DNA of 64,000 nt from an uncultured Eggerthellaceae bacterium. GTDB taxonomy: Bacteria > Actinomycetota > Coriobacteriia > Coriobacteriales > Eggerthellaceae. The stretch spans positions 74,009 to 138,008 of the forward strand of contig CAJURX010000004.1 of assembly GCA_910589125.1 (NCBI GenBank), read 5' to 3'. Below are positions 1-8,414 of this stretch, one piece after another (the stretch's first letter is position 1; each line of letters starts with the position of its first letter). The notes beneath the pieces were generated by a model, which saw only the letters and a program-made list of their open reading frames with translations, was not told where the DNA came from and did no database searches. The position numbers and the translations under genes are program-made.

Positions 1-22
1 GAATATGAGCGGGATCGTCAGG

Positions 23-700
23 TTATCGTTGATATGAGAGGAGCATCCCAAGAGATGCCTCCTCCAAGGACATGCAGAATGCATCCGCTTCCGCTGCAAG
101 GTCCTCAGGGCTCCCGGCTGTCATGCTATCGAATACGGCGAGCGTCCGATAGCCGGCATCGTTGAGCGTGCGCACGGCATACAGCGCGTCCTCGACGCCC
201 CATGTCCGCTCGCGCGTCGTGCCCAGCGCCTCACGCGCCCGGTCGTAGATGAGGGGCTCCCGCTTGGATGAATCCACATCCTCGACAGAGAGGATGACCT
301 CCATGGCTGCCGCCAACCCCGCTCGCTCAAGGCCGACCCGCAGCAGCGCAGGCGGCGTAGAGGATGCTACCGCCATGGGAACGCCCGCATTCGCAAGCTC
401 GTGCACCAGCGCCTGCGCGCCCGGCTTCATCGTCACCTCATGCGCGTAGAACCTGAGCATCTCCTCATGGATGAAGTCCATGACATCCGCAACGCAAGAA
501 CCCATGCCGAACGTCTCATGCAGGTAGACGCCGCACTCTTCCAGCGTGGACGCGGTCAAGCGATCCTTATCTGCCTTCGTGAACGTGACACCCGCGTGCT
601 CTGCCAAGCGGTCATCCAGCGCATGCCACATGCCCATGGAGTCCAGCAGCGTCCCATCGCAGTCGAAGATGACGCCTGTGGGAGTGCTCGGAGATCCCAC
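23..700 (-). CDS. HAD-superfamily phosphatase (beta-phosphoglucomutase/Gph-like)
   Basis: Predicted cytoplasmic HAD hydrolase of 225 aa that removes phosphate from a small metabolite; the substrate is not readable from sequence. Motif I is VIFDCDGTLLDS, with the nucleophile Asp13 and acid/base Asp15. Motif II is the Ser in VASSTPPALL, and a basic residue follows in DSSKREP. The helical cap at roughly residues 20-90 is typical of the phosphoglucomutase/phosphoglycolate phosphatase branch. The start is GTG, with AAGG about 12 nt upstream overlapping the hom stop codon. Only 14 bp separate it from hom, so it is probably co-transcribed; a link to threonine synthesis is possible but unproven. Confidence 0.85.
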   Translation of the reverse strand: MGSPSTPTGVIFDCDGTLLDSMGMWHALDDRLAEHAGVTFTKADKDRLTASTLEECGVYLHETFGMGSCVADVMDFIHEEMLRFYAHEVTMKPGAQALVHELANAGVPMAVASSTPPALLRVGLERAGLAAAMEVILSVEDVDSSKREPLIYDRAREALGTTRERTWGVEDALYAVRTLNDAGYRTLAVFDSMTAGSPEDLAAEADAFCMSLEEASLGMLLSYQR

Positions 701-714
701 GTCAGGAGCTTGCC

Positions 715-1998
715 TTACTCTTCCACGCGGATGACGGACGGCTCCGCGAACAAAAGCCCATCGATGGCGGAGATGTGGTCGATCGCCGAGCGCACGTCAG
801 ATTCCAGCGCCACATGCGTCACATAGACGACATCCACGCGACCATCACCCTTGGCACCGCGCTGCATCATGGAGTGGATGCTCACGTTGTTGTCAGCGAA
901 GGCAGCCGCCATCTTCGCCAGCACGCCAGGCTTGTCCGCCACCGTGAAGCGGATGTAGTACTTCATGGAGAGCGTTTCTATCCGCCTGATCGGAAGCTGA
1001 TCCGTGCACAGATGCGTCTCCTTCGGCGGGACGCCCTGCTCAAGGCGCTCGGCTATGTCCAGCACATCTCCCATGACCGCACTAGCCGCAGCACCTGCAC
1101 CTGCACCTTCTCCGAAGAACATGGTCTCGCCCACGAAATCGCCCACCACATAGATGGCGTTGAACACGCCTCCTACCGATGCCAGCTGATGGTCCTTCGG
1201 CAGCATCGTGGGATGCACGCGCACGTCGATGCCGTCCTCCATGCGATGCGCGATGGCCAAGAGCTTCACCACGTACCCCATGTCATCGGCCGCATCCAGA
1301 TCGGTCGTGGTGATGGACGTGATGCCCTTCGTATAGACATCCTCGATGGTGACCAAGCTATCGAATGCGATGGATGCCAAGATGGCGATCTTCGCCGCAG
1401 AATCGTAGCCGTCCACATCAGCTGACGGGTTCGCCTCAGCGAAGCCCTTGACCTGCGCCTCTGCGAGCGCTTCCTCATAGCTCATGTTCTCTTCGGCCAT
1501 CTTCGTCAGCATGTAGTTGGTGGTGCCATTCACGATGCCCATCACCGAATCGATCTGGTTGGCGATGAGGGAATGGCGCAACGGGCCGATGATGGGGATG
1601 CCACCACCCACGCTCGCGCCGAACATGAGGTCCTTGCCCGATGCATCAGCCGCATCCATGACCTCGCGCCAGTGCGTTGCCATGAGCGCCTTGTTCGCCG
1701 TGACCACGTTCTTGCCTGCGGCCAACGCCTCCAGCACGACGCTCCGAGCGATGGTGGTGCCACCGATGAGCTCGATGACGATATCTATCTGCGGGTCATC
1801 GATGATGTCGTGATAATCATCCGTGAACAGGTAACCCACGCCATGCGCCTCAGCTTCAGCCGAGCTCAGCGAGCAGACGCGCGCCAGCTCCACATCCACG
1901 CCAAGATGGCGCTCGAATGCCTCTCGGTGCTTCTGCAGGATATCGATGCAGCCACCGCCGACGGTGCCGGTGCCCACGAGCCCTATCTGTATGGTCAT
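715..1998 (-). CDS. hom: Homoserine dehydrogenase
   Basis: Reduces aspartate semialdehyde to homoserine with NAD(P)H, the branch point to threonine and methionine. The 427-aa protein has an N-terminal Rossmann motif GLVGTGTVGGG, the catalytic region around VNGTTNYMLTKM and GYDSAAK, and a C-terminal ACT domain from about residue 350 (YIRFTVADKPGVLAKM). Length and domain order match Gram-positive and actinobacterial Hom; the ACT domain suggests threonine feedback control. It follows lysA on the same strand, but an intrinsic terminator (2047-2067) lies between them, so hom and the HAD gene may form their own unit. Confidence 0.96.
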   Translation of the reverse strand: MTIQIGLVGTGTVGGGCIDILQKHREAFERHLGVDVELARVCSLSSAEAEAHGVGYLFTDDYHDIIDDPQIDIVIELIGGTTIARSVVLEALAAGKNVVTANKALMATHWREVMDAADASGKDLMFGASVGGGIPIIGPLRHSLIANQIDSVMGIVNGTTNYMLTKMAEENMSYEEALAEAQVKGFAEANPSADVDGYDSAAKIAILASIAFDSLVTIEDVYTKGITSITTTDLDAADDMGYVVKLLAIAHRMEDGIDVRVHPTMLPKDHQLASVGGVFNAIYVVGDFVGETMFFGEGAGAGAAASAVMGDVLDIAERLEQGVPPKETHLCTDQLPIRRIETLSMKYYIRFTVADKPGVLAKMAAAFADNNVSIHSMMQRGAKGDGRVDVVYVTHVALESDVRSAIDHISAIDGLLFAEPSVIRVEE

Positions 1999-2046
1999 GG
2001 ATGTCTCCCTGTCTCGTGCGTTCGTCTCAGCGGATGATTCTATCTC

Positions 2047-2067
2047 AAAGGGCCTCTCGCAGGCCCC
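2047..2067 (-). terminator. Intrinsic terminator downstream of lysA
   Basis: Read on the minus strand, a 6-bp GC stem (GGGCCT/AGGCCC) with a 5-nt loop is followed by TTTGAG. It begins a few bases after the lysA stop and separates lysA from hom. Confidence 0.6.
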
Positions 2068-2070
2068 CTC

Positions 2071-3426
2071 TCACAGGTCGCGCGCGTATAGGTCCTCGTA
2101 CGTCTCTCGGCGCGTGACCAGCTTCGCCTGGCCATCGCACACGAACACGACGCCAGGGCGCGGCTGACCGTTGTAGTTGCTCGCCATCGTCTGGTTGTAG
2201 GCGCCCGTGCCGAACACGCACACGATGTCGTCCACCTCAGCTTCTTGGAGCGGCATATCCAACACGACCGCATCTCCGCTCTCGCAGTGCTTGCCGCAGA
2301 GCGTGACGATCTGGGTGCGCGGCTGATCGGCCTTGTTCGCGATCACGGGTTCGTAATCCGCATGATAGAGCGCCGTGCGGATGTTGTCCGACATGCCGCC
2401 GTCGATGGCCACGAACGTGCGGATGCCAGGAAGCTCCTTGATGGTGCCCACGGTATAGAGCGTCATGCCAGCATTCGCCACCAAGGACCGACCGGGCTCC
2501 ACGAGCAAGCGCGGGAGCGGGAAGTCGCGAGCCTCGCACGCATCCTTCACGGCACCGCAGGTCATCTGTGCGAACTCTTGGATGCTGGCCGGCTCGTCAT
2601 CAGCCAGATACGCGATGCCCAGACCGCCCCCAAGATCGAGCTCGCTGAGCGTTGCACCATATTCAGAGCGGATGCGATCCATGAATCCGACCATCACGGC
2701 AGCGGCCTCTGCGAACGGATCGAGCTTGAAGATCTGCGACCCGATATGGCAATGCAGCCCCGCAAGGTGCACATGCGGCGTCTCGAGCGCACGCCCCACC
2801 GCACGAAGCGCGAGGTCATCCTTCATCGTGAAGCCGAACTTGGAGTCCTCGCACCCCGTCTTGATGTACTCGTGCGTATCCGCCTCAACGCCAGGTGTGA
2901 TGCGCAGGTATATCTCCTGCACGATGCCATGTTCGCCAGCGATGCGGGAGACGCGTGCGAGCTCATCGAAGCTATCCACGACGATGCGCCCCACGCCAGC
3001 AGAGATGGCCTCCTCCAGCTCGCGGGGGGTCTTGTTGTTGCCGTGCATGAACACGCGATCGGCCGGATACCCCACCGAGAGCGCACATGCCAGCTCTCCG
3101 CCGCCAGAGACGTCAAGGCAGAGGCCCTTCTCATGCGCGATGCGCACGACGGCTTTGTTGAGGAATGCCTTGCTGGCATAGATGACATCGGATTCCGGAT
3201 AGAGCCCATGGAACGCATCCACGTACGCTTCCATCCGGTGGCGCAGATGCGCCTCGTCGAAGACGTAGAGCGCCGTTCCCTGCTCGCGCGCCAGCTCCAC
3301 GAGATCGACACCGCCCACGAACAGGTGGCCGTCGCGCACCTCAGCGGTCTCCGGGAGCACGGGACCTAGGTCCATGGCCGTGCGCTGGTCAGGTGCTTTG
3401 GTGAGGTCAGATGCCGGAAGCGACAT
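2071..3426 (-). CDS. lysA: Diaminopimelate decarboxylase
   Basis: PLP enzyme catalysing the last step of lysine synthesis, meso-DAP to L-lysine. The 451-aa fold-type III protein shows the PLP lysine in VIYASKAFLNKAV (Lys86), the phosphate-binding GGGLGIAY, EPGRSLVANAG, and the CGKHCESGD active-site motif contributed across the dimer. An N-terminal extension of about 30 residues precedes the usual start. The ATG has AAAGG nearby upstream. A nested palindrome lies 15-51 bp before the start and may control the gene. Confidence 0.96.
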   Translation of the reverse strand: MSLPASDLTKAPDQRTAMDLGPVLPETAEVRDGHLFVGGVDLVELAREQGTALYVFDEAHLRHRMEAYVDAFHGLYPESDVIYASKAFLNKAVVRIAHEKGLCLDVSGGGELACALSVGYPADRVFMHGNNKTPRELEEAISAGVGRIVVDSFDELARVSRIAGEHGIVQEIYLRITPGVEADTHEYIKTGCEDSKFGFTMKDDLALRAVGRALETPHVHLAGLHCHIGSQIFKLDPFAEAAAVMVGFMDRIRSEYGATLSELDLGGGLGIAYLADDEPASIQEFAQMTCGAVKDACEARDFPLPRLLVEPGRSLVANAGMTLYTVGTIKELPGIRTFVAIDGGMSDNIRTALYHADYEPVIANKADQPRTQIVTLCGKHCESGDAVVLDMPLQEAEVDDIVCVFGTGAYNQTMASNYNGQPRPGVVFVCDGQAKLVTRRETYEDLYARDL

Positions 3427-3440
3427 GAGAGGAACCTTTC

Positions 3441-3477
3441 CTTCGACTGTGGGCGTATATCATACGCGAAGTCGAAG
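3441..3477 (-). promoter_or_regulatory. Nested palindrome in the lysA promoter region
   Basis: Outer 8-bp arms CTTCGACT (3441-3448) and AGTCGAAG (3470-3477) enclose a second palindrome GCGTAT-ATC-ATACGC (3453-3467). On the minus strand the inner palindrome contains the -10-like TATGAT. It could be an operator overlapping the lysA promoter or a hairpin at the 5-prime end of its mRNA. It may also act as a terminator for the serpin operon, but no T-run is present. Confidence 0.45.
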
Positions 3478-3518
3478 CACCCAGACCAGCAACACCAGAG
3501 AGCATGGCAGGGACGGCA

Positions 3519-4865
3519 TCAATCCAATGCCGGGTTGTACATCGTGCCCACGAACAGCACGACGCCGTCAGGAGAGGTCACGTAGTACAGGAACGAGCGA
3601 TCGAGCTTGAACTTCACCGGATCGGTCTCGGGCATGAGCGCCGTCTTCATTATCCCGATGGAGGTGTAGGCCGCCGCCTCCACGCCATTCTCGTCGAGCG
3701 CGAGATGTGTGTCTTGCCTGACCTCGCCCACAGCGAATCCCTTGCCGCCATCCGTTGCCATCATGGGAGCGAACGCGTCAGCCTCCTCAGGAGAGAATAC
3801 GTTCTTGACCCCGAGCGCCTTTAGGCTCTCCACCAAATGGGGCATGGACGAATCCGTTGAGAACTTGGGGATCCACCAATCCACCGTGGCAGGCTCCATC
3901 TCAACACCCAGCAGGTCCTGGACCTCCTGCGAGCTCCCGAACAGCTCGTGCAGGATCACGCCGTCATTCGGACGGACGAACGTCATGGTGGAGCCGCCAG
4001 AGAAGGAGAGCCGTGCAGCCGTATAGCGGTCAGCGGCTACGTATGCGGAATCCGCTATCTCCTGGCGCAGGTAATTCACCTGCACGCTGTTGGCCGGCGC
4101 GCTGAACGGACCGACCTCGTTGTTCGCCTGATCGAATTGCGATGCCCAGGCATCCTTGAAGTAGATCGTATTGATGAGCATGGCCGCTTGCCCGAGCTCC
4201 GTGGAGATCTTCGGCTTCAAGAGGCCTTCCGTCTGATCGCTGATCCAACTTGATATCTGTCGATCAGCCTCATCGGTGCCGAATTCGACATCGAAGGCAC
4301 CTGCGCCCAGTGCCTCAGCATCCCGCTGGAAGGAATCCGTGAACTCATAGCCCTTGCCGGCCCAGATGGAATCCGCCACCTTCACGATGGCGTCCCCGTA
4401 CGTCTGCTCCAGCTGCGTGCGCACCTCCTCAGCGCTCGCCTTGAGCGCATCGGCATCCTCTACGCCCATGAGCCTGAGCAGCTGATCTTGCGCCACTCCT
4501 TGCGTTCCCTCTCCGAGCAGCGTGCAAGCCAGATAGAGAGAGACGGGCGAGAAGCAGAGGTTCTTCTCGGCGAAGCTCTCGGGGTCCCCGTTGGAACCGT
4601 CTGCATCAGGACCGTTCAGGACAGCCGTTGCGGAGTTCGCCGCGAACGAGAGCAGCGCGTCATCCGAATGCACCAGCTCGAGCGTTGCGAGACCCGTGTT
4701 GGACGGCGATCCACCCGCTGCAGCCTCCGAGCCGCTCGAGCCGTTCGTGATGGCAGGGCTGCAACCTGCGATGACGAGCGAAGCTGATGCAAGCGCCGCC
4801 GTGCAGGCGAGCACGATGGCCGCCCCCGCAGCCTTCGTGCGCTTCCAGCCCGTGGCCTTACGCAT
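3519..4865 (-). CDS. Secreted lipoprotein serpin (serine protease inhibitor)
   Basis: Serpin of 448 aa from the chosen ATG. A basic N-terminus, hydrophobic stretch and lipobox VIAGC place the lipidated cysteine at residue 35, so it should sit on the outer face of the membrane. The serpin core covers about residues 75-448. The hinge and reactive loop read DENGVEAAAYTSIGIMKTAL, with the scissile bond probably near Met-Lys-Thr-Ala, and the family-typical ending FLYYVTSPDGVVLFVGTMYNP is present. The alanine-rich hinge fits an inhibitory serpin, although P14 is Val instead of Thr/Ser. The ATG overlaps the stop of the upstream MoaE-like gene (ATGCGTAA), so translation is probably coupled. Gut bacterial serpins are known to act on host proteases; that role here is inference. 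Confidence 0.9.
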   Translation of the reverse strand: MRKATGWKRTKAAGAAIVLACTAALASASLVIAGCSPAITNGSSGSEAAAGGSPSNTGLATLELVHSDDALLSFAANSATAVLNGPDADGSNGDPESFAEKNLCFSPVSLYLACTLLGEGTQGVAQDQLLRLMGVEDADALKASAEEVRTQLEQTYGDAIVKVADSIWAGKGYEFTDSFQRDAEALGAGAFDVEFGTDEADRQISSWISDQTEGLLKPKISTELGQAAMLINTIYFKDAWASQFDQANNEVGPFSAPANSVQVNYLRQEIADSAYVAADRYTAARLSFSGGSTMTFVRPNDGVILHELFGSSQEVQDLLGVEMEPATVDWWIPKFSTDSSMPHLVESLKALGVKNVFSPEEADAFAPMMATDGGKGFAVGEVRQDTHLALDENGVEAAAYTSIGIMKTALMPETDPVKFKLDRSFLYYVTSPDGVVLFVGTMYNPALD

Positions 4866-5253
4866 ACTGTTCCTTCTCCACCACGAGCTCGTTCTTGATG
4901 TGACCGACCAGCTTCTGCAGCGCATCGATGCAATTCGGGCGGATATCTGCGCCGATCATCACATACATGATGGATTCGCCGACAGAGAGCACGCCCTCGT
5001 TCAGCCATACGCGCACGTAGTACACGCCGGGCCACGTGAGCGCCTCTTCAACGGCAGCGTCAACGCCCGCTGCGTCGTAGGAGAACTCGATCTGCGAAAC
5101 ATCCCCGATGCCTTGGACGCCCTCGCGGACCTCCTTCTTGGGGGTGACGCGAACGACCCCGTTATGCACGAGGAACATCCCGCACTGATCCGCGTTCTCG
5201 GACTGCTTAGCTTCCTTGAGCCACTGATCCATGGATGGTTCTGTGTTCGCCAT
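4858..5253 (-). CDS. MoaE-like molybdopterin synthase large-subunit family protein
   Basis: Protein of 131 aa from the ATG preceded by AAAGGG; a longer upstream reading frame lacks a better start. The C-terminal half aligns with MoaE: GVLSVGES, an Arg in GADIRP, and two lysines spaced as in the catalytic pair (HIKNELVVEKEQ). MoaE with MoaD transfers sulfur to precursor Z in molybdenum-cofactor synthesis. The N-terminal half is more divergent (GMFLVHNGVVRV). No other moa or mod gene lies in this window, and its partner here is a serpin that overlaps its stop codon. The family call is good; the molybdenum-cofactor role is less certain. Confidence 0.7.
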   Translation of the reverse strand: MANTEPSMDQWLKEAKQSENADQCGMFLVHNGVVRVTPKKEVREGVQGIGDVSQIEFSYDAAGVDAAVEEALTWPGVYYVRVWLNEGVLSVGESIMYVMIGADIRPNCIDALQKLVGHIKNELVVEKEQYA

Positions 5254-5472
5254 GAGCGCGCCCTTTCTGTCGGTTTGCTTGTGCGTACCAGTCTCGCTCA
5301 GTGCTGACGGTTTTGCAATCAACCACTCTATGACGAGCGCCCAAGGGGAAGCATCCGAAGCCGCAACCCGGGACACGACAGCTCATAGGGATGACCTCCG
5401 CAAGGGTGCGCTCCATTGCGCCCGCAACATCGAACGAACAACAGGTGCAGGGAAGCTACGCCCTTGCCTCCA

Positions 5473-8271
5473 TCACGCGGCGAAGCCGATGGTATGCGCC
5501 TTGCACGGCGCTTCCCACGAGAAGTCCTCAGCTCGCAGCTCAGAGAGCTCTTCGACGCTGAGCCGATCGACATCGCCCTGTGCCAACCGGACGCTTTGCG
5601 CTACCAGCGCATCCTCCAGCAGATTGCGCATGAAACGCGCGTTCCCAAGATCCTTCTGCCCCACCGCGTGCGCGAGGATGCCCGTCACCTTCTCATCCAC
5701 ATCTGCTGCCCGCGTGCAGCCGTGCGCGTCCACCATATGATGCAAGATCTCGATCAGCTCTTCAGGACGATAATCTGGGAAGGTGATCTGCACCTTCACG
5801 CGCGATGCGAATCCGGGGTTGGTGGCGAACAGCTTCTCCATCTCAGTCGTGTAGCCTGCGAAGATGACCACCACCTCATCGCGCAGCTTCTCCATCTGAT
5901 CGATGAGCGCGGTGATGGCCTCGTCGCTTCCTCCCCCATCTGCCAGCGAATACGCCTCGTCTATGAAGATGACCGATCCACGCGCCTTCTGGAAGAGCCC
6001 TTCCACAGCTGCCGCCGAAGCTCCCACCACGCCGCACACCAAGTCCTGCTTCCCGCATTCATAGAAGTCGCCCACCGAGAGAACACCCTCCTCATGCAAG
6101 ATGCGTCCGATCAAGCGCGCCACTTCCGTCTTGCCCGTACCCGGATTCCCCTTGAATGCCATATGCATGGGGATGAACGGCATGTCCAAGCCAGCATCGC
6201 GCTTCACCTTCTGCATGCGTGCGAAGTCCATGCGCGCGCTGACCAGCTCCTTCACCTCTGCCAATCCGACGAGCGCCTCCAGCTCTTCCCGCGCGGTCGC
6301 ACGACCTTCCTTGCGTGACCCCACCAGACCAGTGGCCTTCTCCACGTCCTCCACGGTGAGCGTGCGCAGATCATCCAGCACATGATCCGACACTCCATCC
6401 TTGAAGCGCTTGGCAAGCCTGACCTGCTGGGCACCCACTGCATCCTCGAACACCTTGCGCACGAAGCGCGCATTGCCCTGATCGGCTCGGCGCCCTCCAC
6501 GCGCGAGCACGTCACGCACCACCTCATCCACGCCCGCATCCAGCACCATCTGATGCTGAGCGCACATGAAAGCGAAGATCTCGTGCAGCTCCTCTGCGGA
6601 ATAATCCGGGAACATGATGGTGGAGCCGATGCGTGAGCGGAACCCGGGGTTGCTGTCCAAGAGCGCATTCATGTGTCCAAGGTATCCCGCCAAGATGACC
6701 ACCGTGTCCCTGCGGTTGTTCTCCATCTGCGCTATGAACTCGGTCACCATATCGGGATAGCCATGCATCCCATATGCCTCATCCACGAACAGCACCGACC
6801 CCTTTGCCGCTGCGAATGCCTCACGCACCTTGAAGCCGCTGCCACCCGACACGGTGACCAGGCGTCCTTCGCTGAGGACGCCGTGGTCCTTCAGGATCTC
6901 AGCATACAGGCGTGCCACCTCCGTCTTTCCCGTCCCAGGCGAACCTAGGAATGCCATATGCATGGAGAATGGCTGCTGCGGAAGGCCCTTCTCCAGAAGG
7001 CGCTGATTCATCTCCACGCGCTGGATGATGCTGCGGATGTGCTCCTTGACGCCATCCAAGCCGATCAGGTCATCCAAGCGTGCTTGGGCGCTGCATGCGC
7101 CATCGTGCACATCCAGATCGATGGCCTCGTCGATCACGCTCGCATACTGAGGATGCGCCGCTCGAGCATTGCGGTATCCAAGCCATTCATCGAAGACCGC
7201 TTCCAATGTGCTGTGCATCTGCCCGCGCATATGCCTGGAGAGCAGCTTGCCCATGTCGTCATCCGGCTCCATCCCACGTGAGCGAGCCATGCGCTGCAAC
7301 GCTTCGAGGTTGCCCTGAAAGCTCCCTTCGCGCAGAGCGGTGCCTGCATCCTTGCGCAGCATCACCATCGGCTTGCCGATGCGCCTGCGCAGGCGCATGA
7401 TCAGGTCAGGATTCCCCTCGGGCACCGACAGCATCAGCTGTGTGCTGCACGCAGCCTCATCGATGAGATCGAGCATCCTCACGAGCAGCTGATATTCGCT
7501 CACATCGAACGATGTCGCTGAATCGAACAGCCCGTAGCGGATCACGAGCGTATTCCCCTCGAGGGCACGGATGAGCTGTGAGTTCAGATAGAGCCGGTGG
7601 TCAGGGGCAGTCGACGAAGGCCAGTGCTTGTATTCATCGAAGTTGAGCGTGAGAACATGGCCCGACTCGACGCGCCCCGTCTCCTTGAGCGCTCCCGATA
7701 CGATATCCAACGCCTCTTCAGCATCTGACACCGCATCGCCCTCCACCACATAGACGATAGGCGCGAACGCATTGCGCTCGTGCAGCGCCGGTTCCGCGAA
7801 GATGCGCTCGAGCTCTTCCGCAAGCGCCGTGCCATACGCCGTGTCGCGAGCGCGCTGCAGCGCCTTCTCATGGGTGAGCGGCTTCTCGATGAGATGCTCC
7901 TTCAGCCCATTTCGGTTCTTGGCGATGAACGAGCACGTGGCCCTCAGGTTGAGCAGGCGCTGGATCTGGTCCTCATCGAATGCGCAGCTATCGAAGCGCT
8001 CGGGGCCGTATGCCATGAAGCAGGCCTCTATCGTGGTCTCCTCCAACCGGATCGCCTGCACGCCTTCGATCCCCCAGAGATCCATGGCCACATTCAGATG
8101 CTCCTCAGCGGCCTTGATCGTGACGGCTCCATCCTTGAAGATGAGCGTCACGGCAAAGTTCACCTCTCCCTCGCTCGACCATCCCCTGCGCCGATAGGGA
8201 AGCACGAACACCTTGTCATCGAAGGGGGGTGTAGAGGGCATGCAGCCTGGTGAGATCGACATCATCTTCAT
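5473..8271 (-). CDS. Tandem AAA+ ATPase of the CbbX/SpoVK type
   Basis: Large cytoplasmic AAA protein of about 932 aa. Two complete AAA modules are visible: Walker A GSPGTGKT at about 443-450 with Walker B VLFVDEAY, and Walker A GNPGTGKT at about 708-715 with VIFIDEAYS. Each has a NPGF-x-SR arginine-finger segment and the CbbX-like LDGVKEHI / LAEVKELV start. The N-terminal 400 residues lack a P-loop and may be a degenerate third module or substrate domain. Relatives include CbbX, SpoVK and EccA remodelling ATPases; the client is unknown. The start is ambiguous: ATGs at 8271, 8262 and 8241 are all possible and none has a strong Shine-Dalgarno. It lies directly downstream of a WYL regulator gene with repeated operator-like motifs between them. 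Confidence 0.85.
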   Translation of the reverse strand: MKMMSISPGCMPSTPPFDDKVFVLPYRRRGWSSEGEVNFAVTLIFKDGAVTIKAAEEHLNVAMDLWGIEGVQAIRLEETTIEACFMAYGPERFDSCAFDEDQIQRLLNLRATCSFIAKNRNGLKEHLIEKPLTHEKALQRARDTAYGTALAEELERIFAEPALHERNAFAPIVYVVEGDAVSDAEEALDIVSGALKETGRVESGHVLTLNFDEYKHWPSSTAPDHRLYLNSQLIRALEGNTLVIRYGLFDSATSFDVSEYQLLVRMLDLIDEAACSTQLMLSVPEGNPDLIMRLRRRIGKPMVMLRKDAGTALREGSFQGNLEALQRMARSRGMEPDDDMGKLLSRHMRGQMHSTLEAVFDEWLGYRNARAAHPQYASVIDEAIDLDVHDGACSAQARLDDLIGLDGVKEHIRSIIQRVEMNQRLLEKGLPQQPFSMHMAFLGSPGTGKTEVARLYAEILKDHGVLSEGRLVTVSGGSGFKVREAFAAAKGSVLFVDEAYGMHGYPDMVTEFIAQMENNRRDTVVILAGYLGHMNALLDSNPGFRSRIGSTIMFPDYSAEELHEIFAFMCAQHQMVLDAGVDEVVRDVLARGGRRADQGNARFVRKVFEDAVGAQQVRLAKRFKDGVSDHVLDDLRTLTVEDVEKATGLVGSRKEGRATAREELEALVGLAEVKELVSARMDFARMQKVKRDAGLDMPFIPMHMAFKGNPGTGKTEVARLIGRILHEEGVLSVGDFYECGKQDLVCGVVGASAAAVEGLFQKARGSVIFIDEAYSLADGGGSDEAITALIDQMEKLRDEVVVIFAGYTTEMEKLFATNPGFASRVKVQITFPDYRPEELIEILHHMVDAHGCTRAADVDEKVTGILAHAVGQKDLGNARFMRNLLEDALVAQSVRLAQGDVDRLSVEELSELRAEDFSWEAPCKAHTIGFAA

Positions 8272-8362
8272 TCCCGATGCAGCAGTGGGCCGTGAAGTAT
8301 CGCATGAGCTCCTCCTGATCCGTTCTCGTTGCCTCTTGCTCTCGCAGTATGGCAAGAGCAAT

Positions 8363-8414
8363 ATGACAAAGATGTTCTATCAGGAGAGCAGATGTGACAA
8401 AGATGTCCTATCAG
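8363..8414 (-). promoter_or_regulatory. Direct-repeat operator candidate between the WYL and AAA genes
   Basis: Two near-identical 21-bp copies (8363-8383 and 8394-8414; 19 of 21 matches by eye) start 31 bp apart, about three helical turns. On the minus strand each reads CTGATAG-R-ACATCTTTGTCA. The second copy overlaps the stop of the WYL gene. The TTTGTCA core also occurs as a palindrome upstream of the WYL gene (9587-9607). Likely binding sites for a regulator, most simply the WYL protein. Confidence 0.5.

Noticed and set aside
3427..3518. Lysine riboswitch before lysA
   Set aside because: The gap is about 90 bp and has only nested palindromes; a lysine riboswitch needs about 170 nt with conserved junction bases.
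4866..4925. Longer serpin with an extra 20-residue N-terminus
   Set aside because: The extension overlaps the MoaE-like gene, and the lipoprotein signal begins naturally at the internal ATG at 4865.
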